Shown piece after piece: positions 1-5,113 of a stretch of DNA of 5,113 bases (positions are counted from its first letter, which is position 1; every line of letters begins with the position of its first letter). This DNA is from Actinomycetota bacterium (lineage in GTDB: Bacteria > Actinomycetota > Thermoleophilia > Solirubrobacterales > Solirubrobacteraceae): the NCBI GenBank assembly GCA_019348575.1, contig JAHWJE010000156.1, positions 1-5,113 on the forward strand. Direction: 5' to 3'. Below the pieces are notes generated by a model. That model was not told the DNA's origin. It searched no databases and saw only the letters and a program-made list of their open reading frames with translations. Both the position numbers and the translations under genes were made by a program.

Positions 1-15
1 ACTCGGCGCGCGCCC

Positions 16-1566
16 ATGGTGAGCGCCGCGATCACCGGGATCGGCACCGCCTTCCCGCCTCCCCTCGACCAGCGGTCGGCCTGGGAGCAGTTCTTCTCGT
101 CCCACCACGCCGGAAGCAGGATCGCCCCCCGGATCTGGCGAAATGCTGGAGTGGAGCGCCGCCACGCCGTCGCTGACCCCCGTGCCGAGGACATCAGCAC
201 GCTGAGCACCGCTGCCCGGATGAGACGCTTCGTCGACGAGGCGCTGCCGCTCGGAAAGGAGGCTGCCAGCGCGTGCCTGGGAGACGCTGGCATCGCCCCA
301 GACGACGTCGAGGTGTTCGCCGTCGTCTCCTGCACTGGTTATGCCACCCCGGGTGTCGACATCCTGCTGGCACGCGACCTCGCCATGCCGGCTTCGGTCG
401 AGCGCCTACACGTCGGCCACATGGGCTGCTACGCCGCGCTCCCCGCACTGGCCGCCGTCGCCGACGCCGCGGTGGCGCGCGACAAGGTCGGCCTGCTCCT
501 GTGCGTGGAGCTCACGAGCCTGCACCTCCAACCCGCCACCGACGACGTGGACCAGATCGTCGCCCACGCCATCTTCTCTGATGCTGCCGCAGCCGTCGCC
601 GTCCATCCCTCCGACCCTGGTCTCGAGGTGGTCGACCTGGCCGCGTTCACTGACTCCACCGCCCTCGACCACATGGCCTGGCAGGTGACTGACCTCGGCT
701 TCCGGATGGACCTCTCCCCACAGGTGCCGTCGGTCCTCGGCGAGCACGTGGAACGAGTGACGAGCGAACTCCTCGATCGCCACGGCCTTCGGGTGGCCGA
801 CGTCGACCATTGGGCCATCCATCCCGGCGGTCCAGCGATCATCACCGCCGTCGCCGACCGGCTCGAGGCGGTCGACGCGCACGCCGCCGCCCTGCCACGC
901 CGTGAGCTGCAGCCAGGCTGCGCCGTCGGCGGCGTCCGCGGGGTCGATCCGCACCGTGGCCAGGGCCTCGCGCTGTGGCTCGGGCGCGACCTGGTCGAGC
1001 GTGATGCTGGCGCGCACGCCCTCGGGGGTCTGGGTGGCGAGGCCGCTTCCGATCAGCGCCGCAACCGCGAGGATCGACCCCACGAAGGCCACCCGGGCCA
1101 CACGCGGGCGCGGCAGCTCGCCGCGCAGACCGGCGGCCAGCATCGACGCGACCGACGGGTCGGCGTAGACGCCGCCGGCCAGGACGGTGTCCGCCGGCGG
1201 CGCGGCCAGTTCAAAACCGTCGCGTTCTGCGCGTTCGGCGTCGGCGTAACAACTCTGCGGGCGCTCGAGCAGGTCGTCGCCGCGGACGACGTCGGTGACA
1301 CCCATGTCCGCGTCGTCCACCACGACGGCTACCTGGTACGCCGGGAACCACGGCGCAGTGTTTTCCCCGCCCGCGGCGCCGGCGGATTTGGCGATGACGA
1401 AGTCGCCGAGGCGCGCGGCGACGACCCGCCGCGCCTCGTGCGCCCCGGCCATATCTGGTCGCGCGAGGAGGTCCTGCGCTGGCTGGTTACCCGAGCAGCC
1501 GAGGAGCCGACCCTGTTCGGCTTCGACTTCAGCTTCGCGCCGCCGCTGATCGAGCGGCTGGGGTAG
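16..1566 (+). CDS. Type III polyketide synthase, C-terminally truncated and continued by an unrelated chimeric tail
   Basis: The open frame is 516 codons, but only residues 1 to ~284 (to about base 867) look like a type III polyketide synthase (chalcone/stilbene synthase superfamily; in bacteria these make alkylresorcinols, alkylpyrones and related polyketides from acyl-CoA starters and malonyl-CoA). Visible landmarks are VVSCTGYATPG, the active-site segment VGHMGCYAALPAL with the nucleophile Cys138, the FSDAAAA segment, GFRMDLSPQVP, and the catalytic His269 in WAIHPGGPAII. A normal enzyme has about 350 residues; the last ~70, with the catalytic Asn (GN-SS motif) and the GFGPG loop, are absent here and not seen in any other frame. 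Residues ~285-471 are low-complexity antisense of two minus-strand gene pieces, and residues ~473-513 are a sense piece of another gene. ATG at 16 fits the family N-terminus (AAITGIGTAFPPP), but no ribosome binding site is visible in the 15 bases before it. The product would very probably be inactive. Confidence 0.8.
   Translation: MVSAAITGIGTAFPPPLDQRSAWEQFFSSHHAGSRIAPRIWRNAGVERRHAVADPRAEDISTLSTAARMRRFVDEALPLGKEAASACLGDAGIAPDDVEVFAVVSCTGYATPGVDILLARDLAMPASVERLHVGHMGCYAALPALAAVADAAVARDKVGLLLCVELTSLHLQPATDDVDQIVAHAIFSDAAAAVAVHPSDPGLEVVDLAAFTDSTALDHMAWQVTDLGFRMDLSPQVPSVLGEHVERVTSELLDRHGLRVADVDHWAIHPGGPAIITAVADRLEAVDAHAAALPRRELQPGCAVGGVRGVDPHRGQGLALWLGRDLVERDAGAHALGGLGGEAASDQRRNREDRPHEGHPGHTRARQLAAQTGGQHRRDRRVGVDAAGQDGVRRRRGQFKTVAFCAFGVGVTTLRALEQVVAADDVGDTHVRVVHHDGYLVRREPRRSVFPARGAGGFGDDEVAEARGDDPPRLVRPGHIWSREEVLRWLVTRAAEEPTLFGFDFSFAPPLIERLG
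847..867. other. Junction between polyketide synthase and antisense membrane-protein fragment
   Basis: Both flanking homologies run through this ~21-base interval. On the plus strand it reads AVADRLE, which still fits a polyketide synthase after the HPGGP motif. On the minus strand it reads LEPVGDG, which still fits the end of the preceding LTAWQGGG-VRVDRLEPVGDG stretch. To the left only the synthase makes sense and to the right only the minus-strand protein does. A shared stretch of this kind is what microhomology-mediated template switching or an assembly overlap would leave. The interval ends in the palindrome CTCGAG (862-867). Confidence 0.55.
847..1258 (-). pseudogene. Fragment of a single-pass membrane protein of unknown function
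   Basis: Read on the minus strand from about 1258 down to 847, this encodes about 137 protein-like residues with no stop. A soluble stretch (DAERAERDGFELAAPP, then GGVYADPSVASMLAAGL) is followed by a basic segment and a clear transmembrane helix (RVAFVGSILAVAALIGSGLA, about 1039-1101). After that comes a likely extracytoplasmic beta-type domain with TQTPEGVRASITLDQ, ATVRIDPADAADGAAWLQL and TAWQGGG. From memory the last part resembles conserved actinobacterial hypothetical proteins, which normally continue with YRTTEPIPVHG-like sequence after the VGDG at 847-855; here it is cut off at the synthase junction. No start codon of its own is evident and its upstream side runs straight into the tRNA synthetase-like piece. 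The plus-strand frame over the same bases is Arg/Gly/Ala-rich and looks like no protein. Function unknown. Confidence 0.6.
1264..1437 (-). pseudogene. gluQ: Internal fragment of a glutamyl-Q tRNA(Asp) synthetase-like protein
   Basis: On the minus strand, about 58 residues read EARRVVAARLGDFVIAKS, then a short Gly/Ala insert, then PAYQVAVVVDDADMGV and TDVVRGDDLL. The combination of GDFV, AYQ-AVVVDD, GVT-VVRG-DLL is characteristic of GluQ-RS, the truncated GluRS paralogue that glutamylates the queuosine base of tRNA(Asp). Full glutamyl-tRNA synthetases usually have ANVVDDHLMGITHVIRG here, so GluQ fits better than GltX. Family members have about 290-310 residues; this is roughly the middle fifth, lacking the N-terminal HIGH-type nucleotide-binding motif and everything after DLL, where STPRQ would be expected. 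At its 3' side it joins the membrane-protein fragment at a CTCGAG (1263-1268); at its 5' side it meets an opposite-strand gene piece. It cannot encode a working enzyme. Confidence 0.65.
1432..1554 (+). pseudogene. Fragment resembling a DUF429-like (RNase H-fold) hypothetical protein
   Basis: About 41 residues read RLVRPGHIWSREEVLRWL, then VTRAAEEPTLFGFDFSFAPP and LIE. The pattern of a basic stretch, a W-S-R-E-E-V helix, and a hydrophobic strand followed by GFDF(S/P)FA(P/F)P resembles proteobacterial hypothetical proteins in which this Asp sits on the second conserved strand of an RNase H-like fold. This is recognition from memory and is tentative. The family would normally continue (ERGAYLPG-like) but the homology ends near 1554. 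Its left edge meets the minus-strand GluQ-like piece within a few bases. It is open in the same frame as the polyketide synthase, evidently by chance. The TAG at 1564-1566 may belong to a gene natively upstream of the following deaminase rather than to this one. Confidence 0.35.
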
Positions 1567-1569
1567 GAG
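1565..1569 (+). promoter_or_regulatory. Shine-Dalgarno for the adenosine deaminase start
   Basis: AGGAG lies 6 bases before the GTG at 1576. The match and spacing are good and support GTG 1576 as a genuine start whose native upstream sequence is retained, placing the join to the preceding fragment before about 1560. Confidence 0.6.
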
Positions 1570-1575
1570 CGAGCC

Positions 1576-1662
1576 GTGGTTCCCCAGGCCGAGCTGCACG
1601 TCCACCTCGAGGGCACCGCCTCGCCCGAGCTGGTGCGCCGGATCGCCGCCCGCAACGGCCTC
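1576..1662 (+). pseudogene. add: N-terminal fragment of adenosine deaminase
   Basis: From GTG 1576 the first 29 codons read VVPQAELHVHLEGTASPELV, then RRIAARNGL. This is the start of the adenosine/adenine deaminase family (amidohydrolase superfamily; hydrolytic deamination of adenosine to inosine in the cytoplasm). It includes the two zinc-ligand histidines of the HxH motif (residues 8 and 10) and the LEGT turn. A complete enzyme has about 330-350 residues; less than a tenth is present, so the other metal ligands and catalytic Glu and Asp are missing. The family match ends at about 1662 and the frame runs on without a stop into the tail of the upstream mce gene, making a 42-codon hybrid ORF ending at 1704. 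Which member of the family it came from cannot be told from so short a piece. Confidence 0.7.
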
Positions 1663-1704
1663 GCCAGGCAGTTCGAGAGCGCGCTGAAGAGGCAGGGCGG
1701 ATGA
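1663..1704 (+). CDS. C-terminal tail of the gene upstream in the mce operon (partial)
   Basis: The last codons, ARQFESALKRQGG followed by TGA at 1702-1704, overlap the ATG at 1701 of the next gene in an ATGA arrangement, exactly as between the two complete mce genes downstream. The most economical reading is that this is the end of another Mce subunit whose body was lost at the join near 1662. Thirteen residues are too few to prove the family; the assignment rests on the operon geometry. Confidence 0.45.
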   Translation, partial: ARQFESALKRQGG

Positions 1705-3068
1705 CCCGCGCGATCCGCAAGCATCTCGGGCCGTTCGTCGCGATCATCGCGCTGATCGCGATCGCGGCGGTCGTCGGCGGCTACATCCTCGACAAGCAGC
1801 GCTTGCGCTTCCCCTTCGTCGAGGACACGCCGATGCGCATCAACGTCGAGCTCGACAACGCGCAGGCGGTCACGCCCGGCCAGGGTCAGACGGTGCAGGT
1901 CGCCGGGGTCAGGATCGGCGACATCGGCGAGGTGTCGCTCGAGGACGGGCGCGCCGTCGTCGGGCTGGACATCGACAGGGAGTACGCGGACCTCATCCAC
2001 CCCGACGCGACCGCGCTGCTGCGCCCGCGCACGGGGCTGAAGGACATGTACGTCCAGATCCTCCCCGGCAAGGAGGGAGCGCCCGTCGAGGAGGGCTTCA
2101 CGATCCCGATCTCGAGCTCGCTGACCGACGTCGACCTCGACGAGATCCTGTCCGAGCTCGACGATCGCACGCGCGACTACATCACGCTGCTGGCCAACGG
2201 CGCCGGCGAGGGCCTGCGCGGCAAGGGCAAGAGGCTCGCCGCCGTGCTCGAGCGCTACGGGCCCACGGTCCGCGACCTGGGCCGCGTCAACCACGCGCTC
2301 ACCAAGGAGCGCGTCGCGCTGCGGCGCCTCGTCACGTCGCTGTCGCGGCTCAACGGCGAGCTGGCCGAGCGCCCGCAGGACCTCTCGCGCCTGATCTCCG
2401 GCGCGTCGGGCACGCTGCGCGCGTTCGCGAGCGAGGACGACGAGCTGCGCGACGCCGTCGGCGAGCTCGCGCCGACGCTCCAGACGGCGACGAGGACGCT
2501 CGACGCCGTCGCGCCGTTCGCACGCGAGCTCGGCCCCGCGACGAGGGCGCTGCTTCCGGCGGTGCGCGAGCTCGAGAGCGTCAACGCGGCGGTCAGCCCG
2601 GTCGCCCGCGAGGCCGCGCCGATCGTGCGCCGCCGGGTCCGGCCGTTCGTGCGCGCCGCCGTGCCGGTCGTCAAGGACCTCGCCCCCGCCGCGCGCGGGC
2701 TGAGCCGCACGTTCCCCGAGCTGGACCGCAACGCGAAGGTGCTCAACGACTTCGTCAACATGCTCGGCCACAACGAGGACGGCCGCGAGGCGCCCGACAA
2801 GGCCGGCCGCGACGAGGGCTACCTCTTCCACCTCGGCTGGCTCACGCACCAGACGGCCAACCTGCAGAGCGTCGCCGACGCCCACGGCCCGATGCGCCCG
2901 GTCTTCCTGACCGGAACGTGCTCGACGCTGACGAGCCTCGTCAACGACCTGCCGCAGGCGGAGTTCGCGCTCGGGCTCTCGCCCCTGCTGGCGACGGTCT
3001 GCAAGAACCCCGACACGCGCTCGCTGAGCGTCAGGCGCTCGCTGCGCGCCAACGGAGGCGGCGGATGA
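1701..3068 (+). CDS. Mce/MlaD-family lipid-transport substrate-binding protein
   Basis: The protein has 455 residues. A short basic N-terminus (MTRAIRKHLG) is followed by one membrane anchor at about residues 11-30 and an MCE/MlaD domain at about 45-122 (RINVELDNAQAVTPGQGQTV, VAGVRIGDIGEV, then LLRPRTGLKDMYVQILPG). A long helical region from about 140 to 370 has leucine/alanine repeats punctuated by prolines at roughly 10-14 residue spacing. The C-terminal region contains Cys407 and Cys434. This is the architecture of actinobacterial Mce subunits, which assemble as heteromers with YrbE permeases and an MceG ATPase to move lipids or sterols across the cell envelope; the helical part forms the conduit. 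Start choice: ATG 1701 overlaps the upstream stop (ATGA), with an AAGAGG-like site ending 8 bases before it. The MceA-F letter cannot be assigned by eye. A long open frame on the opposite strand is a composition shadow. Confidence 0.9.
   Translation: MTRAIRKHLGPFVAIIALIAIAAVVGGYILDKQRLRFPFVEDTPMRINVELDNAQAVTPGQGQTVQVAGVRIGDIGEVSLEDGRAVVGLDIDREYADLIHPDATALLRPRTGLKDMYVQILPGKEGAPVEEGFTIPISSSLTDVDLDEILSELDDRTRDYITLLANGAGEGLRGKGKRLAAVLERYGPTVRDLGRVNHALTKERVALRRLVTSLSRLNGELAERPQDLSRLISGASGTLRAFASEDDELRDAVGELAPTLQTATRTLDAVAPFARELGPATRALLPAVRELESVNAAVSPVAREAAPIVRRRVRPFVRAAVPVVKDLAPAARGLSRTFPELDRNAKVLNDFVNMLGHNEDGREAPDKAGRDEGYLFHLGWLTHQTANLQSVADAHGPMRPVFLTGTCSTLTSLVNDLPQAEFALGLSPLLATVCKNPDTRSLSVRRSLRANGGGG
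3054..3058 (+). promoter_or_regulatory. Shine-Dalgarno fixing the start of the second mce gene
   Basis: GGAGG, 6 bases before ATG 3065 and inside the last codons of the preceding gene. It supports ATG 3065 over the in-frame ATG at 2918, which would add 49 Arg/Ala-rich residues lying entirely within the upstream coding sequence. Confidence 0.75.
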
Positions 3069-4501
3069 ACACCGAAGGCCCGACGCTCGGGCGCGTGCTC
3101 GTCATCTCGGGCTTCGCGCTGACGTGCTTCTGCCTGCTGCTGTTCCTCTGGCTGGCGTTCGGCGGGCCGATCCCGCTCAAGCCGCAGGGCTACCGCGTGC
3201 AGATCGCCTTCACCGACGCGACGACGCTCGCCGAGCAGAGCGACGTCCGGACGGCCGGGGTGCCGATCGGCCGCGTCGTCAAGAAGGAGCTCGCACCCGG
3301 CGGCGGCAAGCTGCTCGCGACGATCGAGCTCGAGCCGCGGTACGCGCCGATGAAGGCCGATGCGCGCGCGATCCTGCGCCAGAAGACGCTGCTCGGCGAG
3401 ACGTACGTCGAGGTCACGACGGGCAGCCGCCAAGCGCCGGACCTCGCCGAGGGCGCGCGCCTGCCCGACGGCCAGGTCGCCGAGGCGGTCGAGTTCGACG
3501 AGCTGTTCTCGATCTTCGACAGGCGCACGCGGACGGCGTTCCGCGAGTGGATGGCGAGCGCCGCGCAGGCCGGCGCCGGCCGCGGACGCGACCTCAACGA
3601 CGCCCTCGGCAACCTGCCGGTCTTCGCCGAGAACGCGGGCGGCGTCGTCGACGTGCTCGACGATCGCCGGGCGGCGCTGCGCGACCTCGTCGAGAACACC
3701 GGCAGGACGTTCGAGCAGATCACCGCCGACGAGGACGCGCTGCGGCAGCTCACGCTGCGCAACAGCGAGCTGTTCGACGAGCTCTCCGAGCGCCGCGACG
3801 CGCTGGCGGCGTCGATCCGCATCCTCCCGACCTTCCTCGACGAGTCCAAGCGAACGCTCGCGCGGCTGCGGACGTTCTCACGCGATACCGAGCCGCTGAT
3901 CCGCGACCTCGAGCCCGTGCTCGACGACCTGCAGCCGACGCTCGTCTCCCTGCAGCGCCTGTCGCCCGACCTCGAGAACCTCTTCGAGAACGTCGACCCG
4001 CTGATCACGGCCGGCGACGAGGGCCTGCCCGCGCTGTCGCGGATCCTGCGCGGCGTCGATCCGACGCTCGCCGCGACCGGCCCGTTCCTGCAGCAGCTCA
4101 ATCCGCTGCTGCGCTTCCTCGAGCTCAACCAGACGAAGCTGACGGACTTCCTCAACGTCGGACCGGCCGCGATCGGCGGCATCCGCACGCCGCCGCCGGG
4201 CAGCAAGAGCAACGGCCACGTGCTGCCGCAGATCGTCGTGACCGGCAGGGAGTCCTTCCCCGCGCTGAAGCGCCTGCCGAGCAACCGCGGCAACGCGTAC
4301 CGCGCGCCCGACAACCGCCGCGACCCCGGCAAGCTCATCCTGCCGAGCTTCGACTGCAGGAATGCGGGGGGCGAGAAGGGCCCCACGAGCACGCCCGGCT
4401 GCAAGGTCCAGGCCCCGCTGCCGTTCCAGGGCACAGACCAGCGCTACCCGAACGTCTCGCCGGCGCAGCGCGGCGGCCGGCTGAGGTCCAGTGGCCGCTG
4501 A
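3065..4501 (+). CDS. Mce/MlaD-family lipid-transport substrate-binding protein
   Basis: The protein has 478 residues from ATG 3065, which overlaps the previous stop (ATGA) behind a GGAGG site. It has a membrane anchor at about residues 11-32 (VLVISGFALTCFCLLLFLWL) and an MCE domain at about 43-120 (YRVQIAFTDATTLAEQSDV, RTAGVPIGRVV, then ILRQKTLLGETYVEVTTG). The helical region, about 135-380, includes FDRRTRTAFREWMASA and proline-punctuated leucine repeats (LEPVLDDLQPTLVSLQRLSP). The C-terminus is Pro/Gly-rich with Cys431 and Cys446 and ends in a PLPFQGTDQRYPNVSP-like motif seen at the ends of several actinobacterial Mce proteins. It is paralogous to the preceding gene, with a similar (F/L)D-RTR segment just after the MCE domain. 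It is likely another subunit of the same envelope-spanning lipid importer, anchored in the plasma membrane with the bulk outside. It appears to be the last mce gene of the operon, because the next gene is a kinase. No lipobox is obvious. Confidence 0.9.
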   Translation: MNTEGPTLGRVLVISGFALTCFCLLLFLWLAFGGPIPLKPQGYRVQIAFTDATTLAEQSDVRTAGVPIGRVVKKELAPGGGKLLATIELEPRYAPMKADARAILRQKTLLGETYVEVTTGSRQAPDLAEGARLPDGQVAEAVEFDELFSIFDRRTRTAFREWMASAAQAGAGRGRDLNDALGNLPVFAENAGGVVDVLDDRRAALRDLVENTGRTFEQITADEDALRQLTLRNSELFDELSERRDALAASIRILPTFLDESKRTLARLRTFSRDTEPLIRDLEPVLDDLQPTLVSLQRLSPDLENLFENVDPLITAGDEGLPALSRILRGVDPTLAATGPFLQQLNPLLRFLELNQTKLTDFLNVGPAAIGGIRTPPPGSKSNGHVLPQIVVTGRESFPALKRLPSNRGNAYRAPDNRRDPGKLILPSFDCRNAGGEKGPTSTPGCKVQAPLPFQGTDQRYPNVSPAQRGGRLRSSGR

Positions 4502-4519
4502 GGCCGGGGCGCAGGTCGC

Positions 4520-5113
4520 GTGACGCGCGTCGCCGTCGTCGGCCATGTCGAGTGGGTGCAGTTCGCCGTCGTCGAGCGCGTTCCGGTGTCGGGCGAGATC
4601 GTCCACGCGCGCGAGACGTTCGCCGAGCCCGCGGGCGGCGGCGCGGTCGCGGTCGTGCAGCTGCGAAAGCTCGCCGGGGCGGCGCGCTTCCTCACGGCGC
4701 TGGGCGACGACGGCTACGCGCAGCAGGTCCTGCGGCGGCTCGACGAGCTCGGCGTCGAGGTGCATGCCGGCGAGCGGCCGACGCCGCAGCGGCGCACGTT
4801 CACGTTCCTCGACGACGCCGGCGAGCGCACGATCACGGTGCTCGGCGAGCGGATCGTGCCGTGGACCTCGGACCCGCTGCCGTGGGACGAGCTCGCGCAG
4901 TTCGACGGGATCTACCTGACGGGCGGCGACGCCGGCGCCGTCCGCGCCGCGCGCGCCGCGCGCGCGCTCGTCGCGACGCCGCGCGCGATCGAGGCGCTCG
5001 CGGGGTCCGGCGTCCGGCTCGACGTGCTCGTCCGCAGCGCGAACGATCCGGGCGAGGCCTACGAGCCGGGGATGCTCGATCCCGCCCCGCGCTTCGTCGT
5101 CAGCACGCGCGGC
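4520..5113 (+). CDS. PfkB/ribokinase-family sugar kinase, N-terminal 198 codons (cut by window edge)
   Basis: From GTG 4520 the frame is open to the last base. The N-terminus VTRVAVVGHVEWVQFAVVER, the glycine-rich segment EPAGGGAVAVVQLRKLAG, then FLTALGDDGYAQQVLRRLDE, LGVEV, RRTFTFLDDAGERTITVLGE and FDGIYLTGGDAGAVRAAR follow the order of the PfkB fold: substrate lid, GG motif, and first half of the Rossmann-like core. The C-terminal ATP/catalytic motif (DT-GAGD) lies beyond the window, so phosphotransfer to a sugar or nucleoside is inferred from the family and the substrate is unknown. The position after AGGGA that is usually Asn in the PfkB signature is Val here. GTG is preferred because the family N-terminus begins immediately after it; only a weak AGG (4513-4515) precedes. 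The gap to the mce gene is 18 bases with no terminator, so cotranscription is likely, but a shared function is not shown. Confidence 0.8.
   Translation, partial: MTRVAVVGHVEWVQFAVVERVPVSGEIVHARETFAEPAGGGAVAVVQLRKLAGAARFLTALGDDGYAQQVLRRLDELGVEVHAGERPTPQRRTFTFLDDAGERTITVLGERIVPWTSDPLPWDELAQFDGIYLTGGDAGAVRAARAARALVATPRAIEALAGSGVRLDVLVRSANDPGEAYEPGMLDPAPRFVVSTRG
4942..4968 (+). repeat. Alternating GC tract inside the kinase gene
   Basis: A nearly pure G/C run built from a GCGCGCC-GCGCG pattern, encoding AARAARAL in the kinase. It is a local low-complexity stretch from Arg/Ala codons rather than a dispersed repeat. It could be prone to sequencing or amplification errors, but the frame is intact across it. 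Confidence 0.5.

Noticed and set aside
406..846. Minus-strand frame opposite the polyketide synthase, continuing the membrane-protein fragment
   Set aside because: Past 847 the minus-strand reading loses protein-like character while the plus strand shows clear synthase motifs, so it is a shadow.
847..1704. Integron cassette array or mobile-element graveyard as an explanation of the gene pieces
   Set aside because: No attC-like imperfect palindromes, integrase, transposase remnants, terminal inverted repeats or target duplications are visible, and the pieces are internal gene parts rather than whole cassettes.
1329..2885. 518-codon open frame on the minus strand opposite the first mce gene
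   Set aside because: Its sequence is Arg/Ala/Asp/Val-rich without any recognisable motif. The plus strand carries a full Mce protein with membrane anchor, MCE domain and start/stop overlaps; the antisense frame is a by-product of GC-rich codons.
2918..3064. Upstream in-frame ATG extending the second mce protein by 49 residues
   Set aside because: The extension lies wholly inside the preceding gene, is Arg/Ala-rich, and would put a non-signal-like stretch before the membrane anchor. ATG 3065 has a GGAGG site and an ATGA overlap.
3190..4434. 414-codon open frame on the minus strand opposite the second mce gene
   Set aside because: Ser/Arg-rich composition with no domain pattern, fully covered by a convincing plus-strand Mce gene.
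4502..4519. Terminator between the second mce gene and the kinase
   Set aside because: The 18-base gap has no stem-loop of useful length and no T-run.
3878..4765. 295-codon minus-strand open frame across the mce/kinase boundary
   Set aside because: It spans two genuine plus-strand genes and their intergenic gap, and its composition (Arg, Ala, Asp, Gln) is typical of an antisense shadow.

Overview
The window is GC-rich, roughly 70% G+C, and falls into two very different parts. Bases ~1663 to the end are a coherent bacterial operon segment: the last codons of an upstream gene, two complete, tightly packed Mce-family (MlaD-domain) genes, and the 5' part of a PfkB/ribokinase-family kinase running off the right edge. 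The Mce genes are paralogous, each has one N-terminal membrane anchor, and they are joined by ATGA start/stop overlaps. Alternating mce genes, strong G/C third positions, ACG as the usual Thr codon, and the style of the kinase all suggest a high-GC actinobacterium, most likely of the Thermoleophilia/Solirubrobacterales type. That placement is inference from memory of family members, not a search.

Bases 1 to ~1662 do not fit one genome neighbourhood. A single open frame (16-1566) covers most of it, but only its first ~284 codons make sense: they are a type III polyketide synthase that stops before its C-terminal catalytic Asn. From there the sense-making frame switches to the minus strand, first a single-pass membrane protein of unknown function (~847-1258), then an internal piece of a glutamyl-Q tRNA(Asp) synthetase-like protein (~1264-1437). 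It then returns to the plus strand with a short piece resembling DUF429-like nuclease-fold proteins (~1432-1554), followed by the first ~29 codons of an adenosine deaminase with its own Shine-Dalgarno (1565-1662). The deaminase start is joined in frame to the final 13 codons of what was probably an Mce gene. Five unrelated gene pieces abut with no spacers and no mobile-element signature.

The simplest reading is that the left 1.66 kb is a chimeric join (assembly, amplification or library artefact) on the end of a genuine mce contig. A natural scrap-heap of gene fragments is less likely but cannot be excluded from sequence alone. In the right part, the two Mce proteins would act with other Mce subunits and YrbE permeases (not in the window) as a lipid/hydrophobic-substrate importer spanning the cell envelope. 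The kinase lies 18 bp downstream and is probably cotranscribed, but its functional link is unknown. No RNA genes, CRISPR arrays, insertion sequences, terminators or clear promoters were seen.
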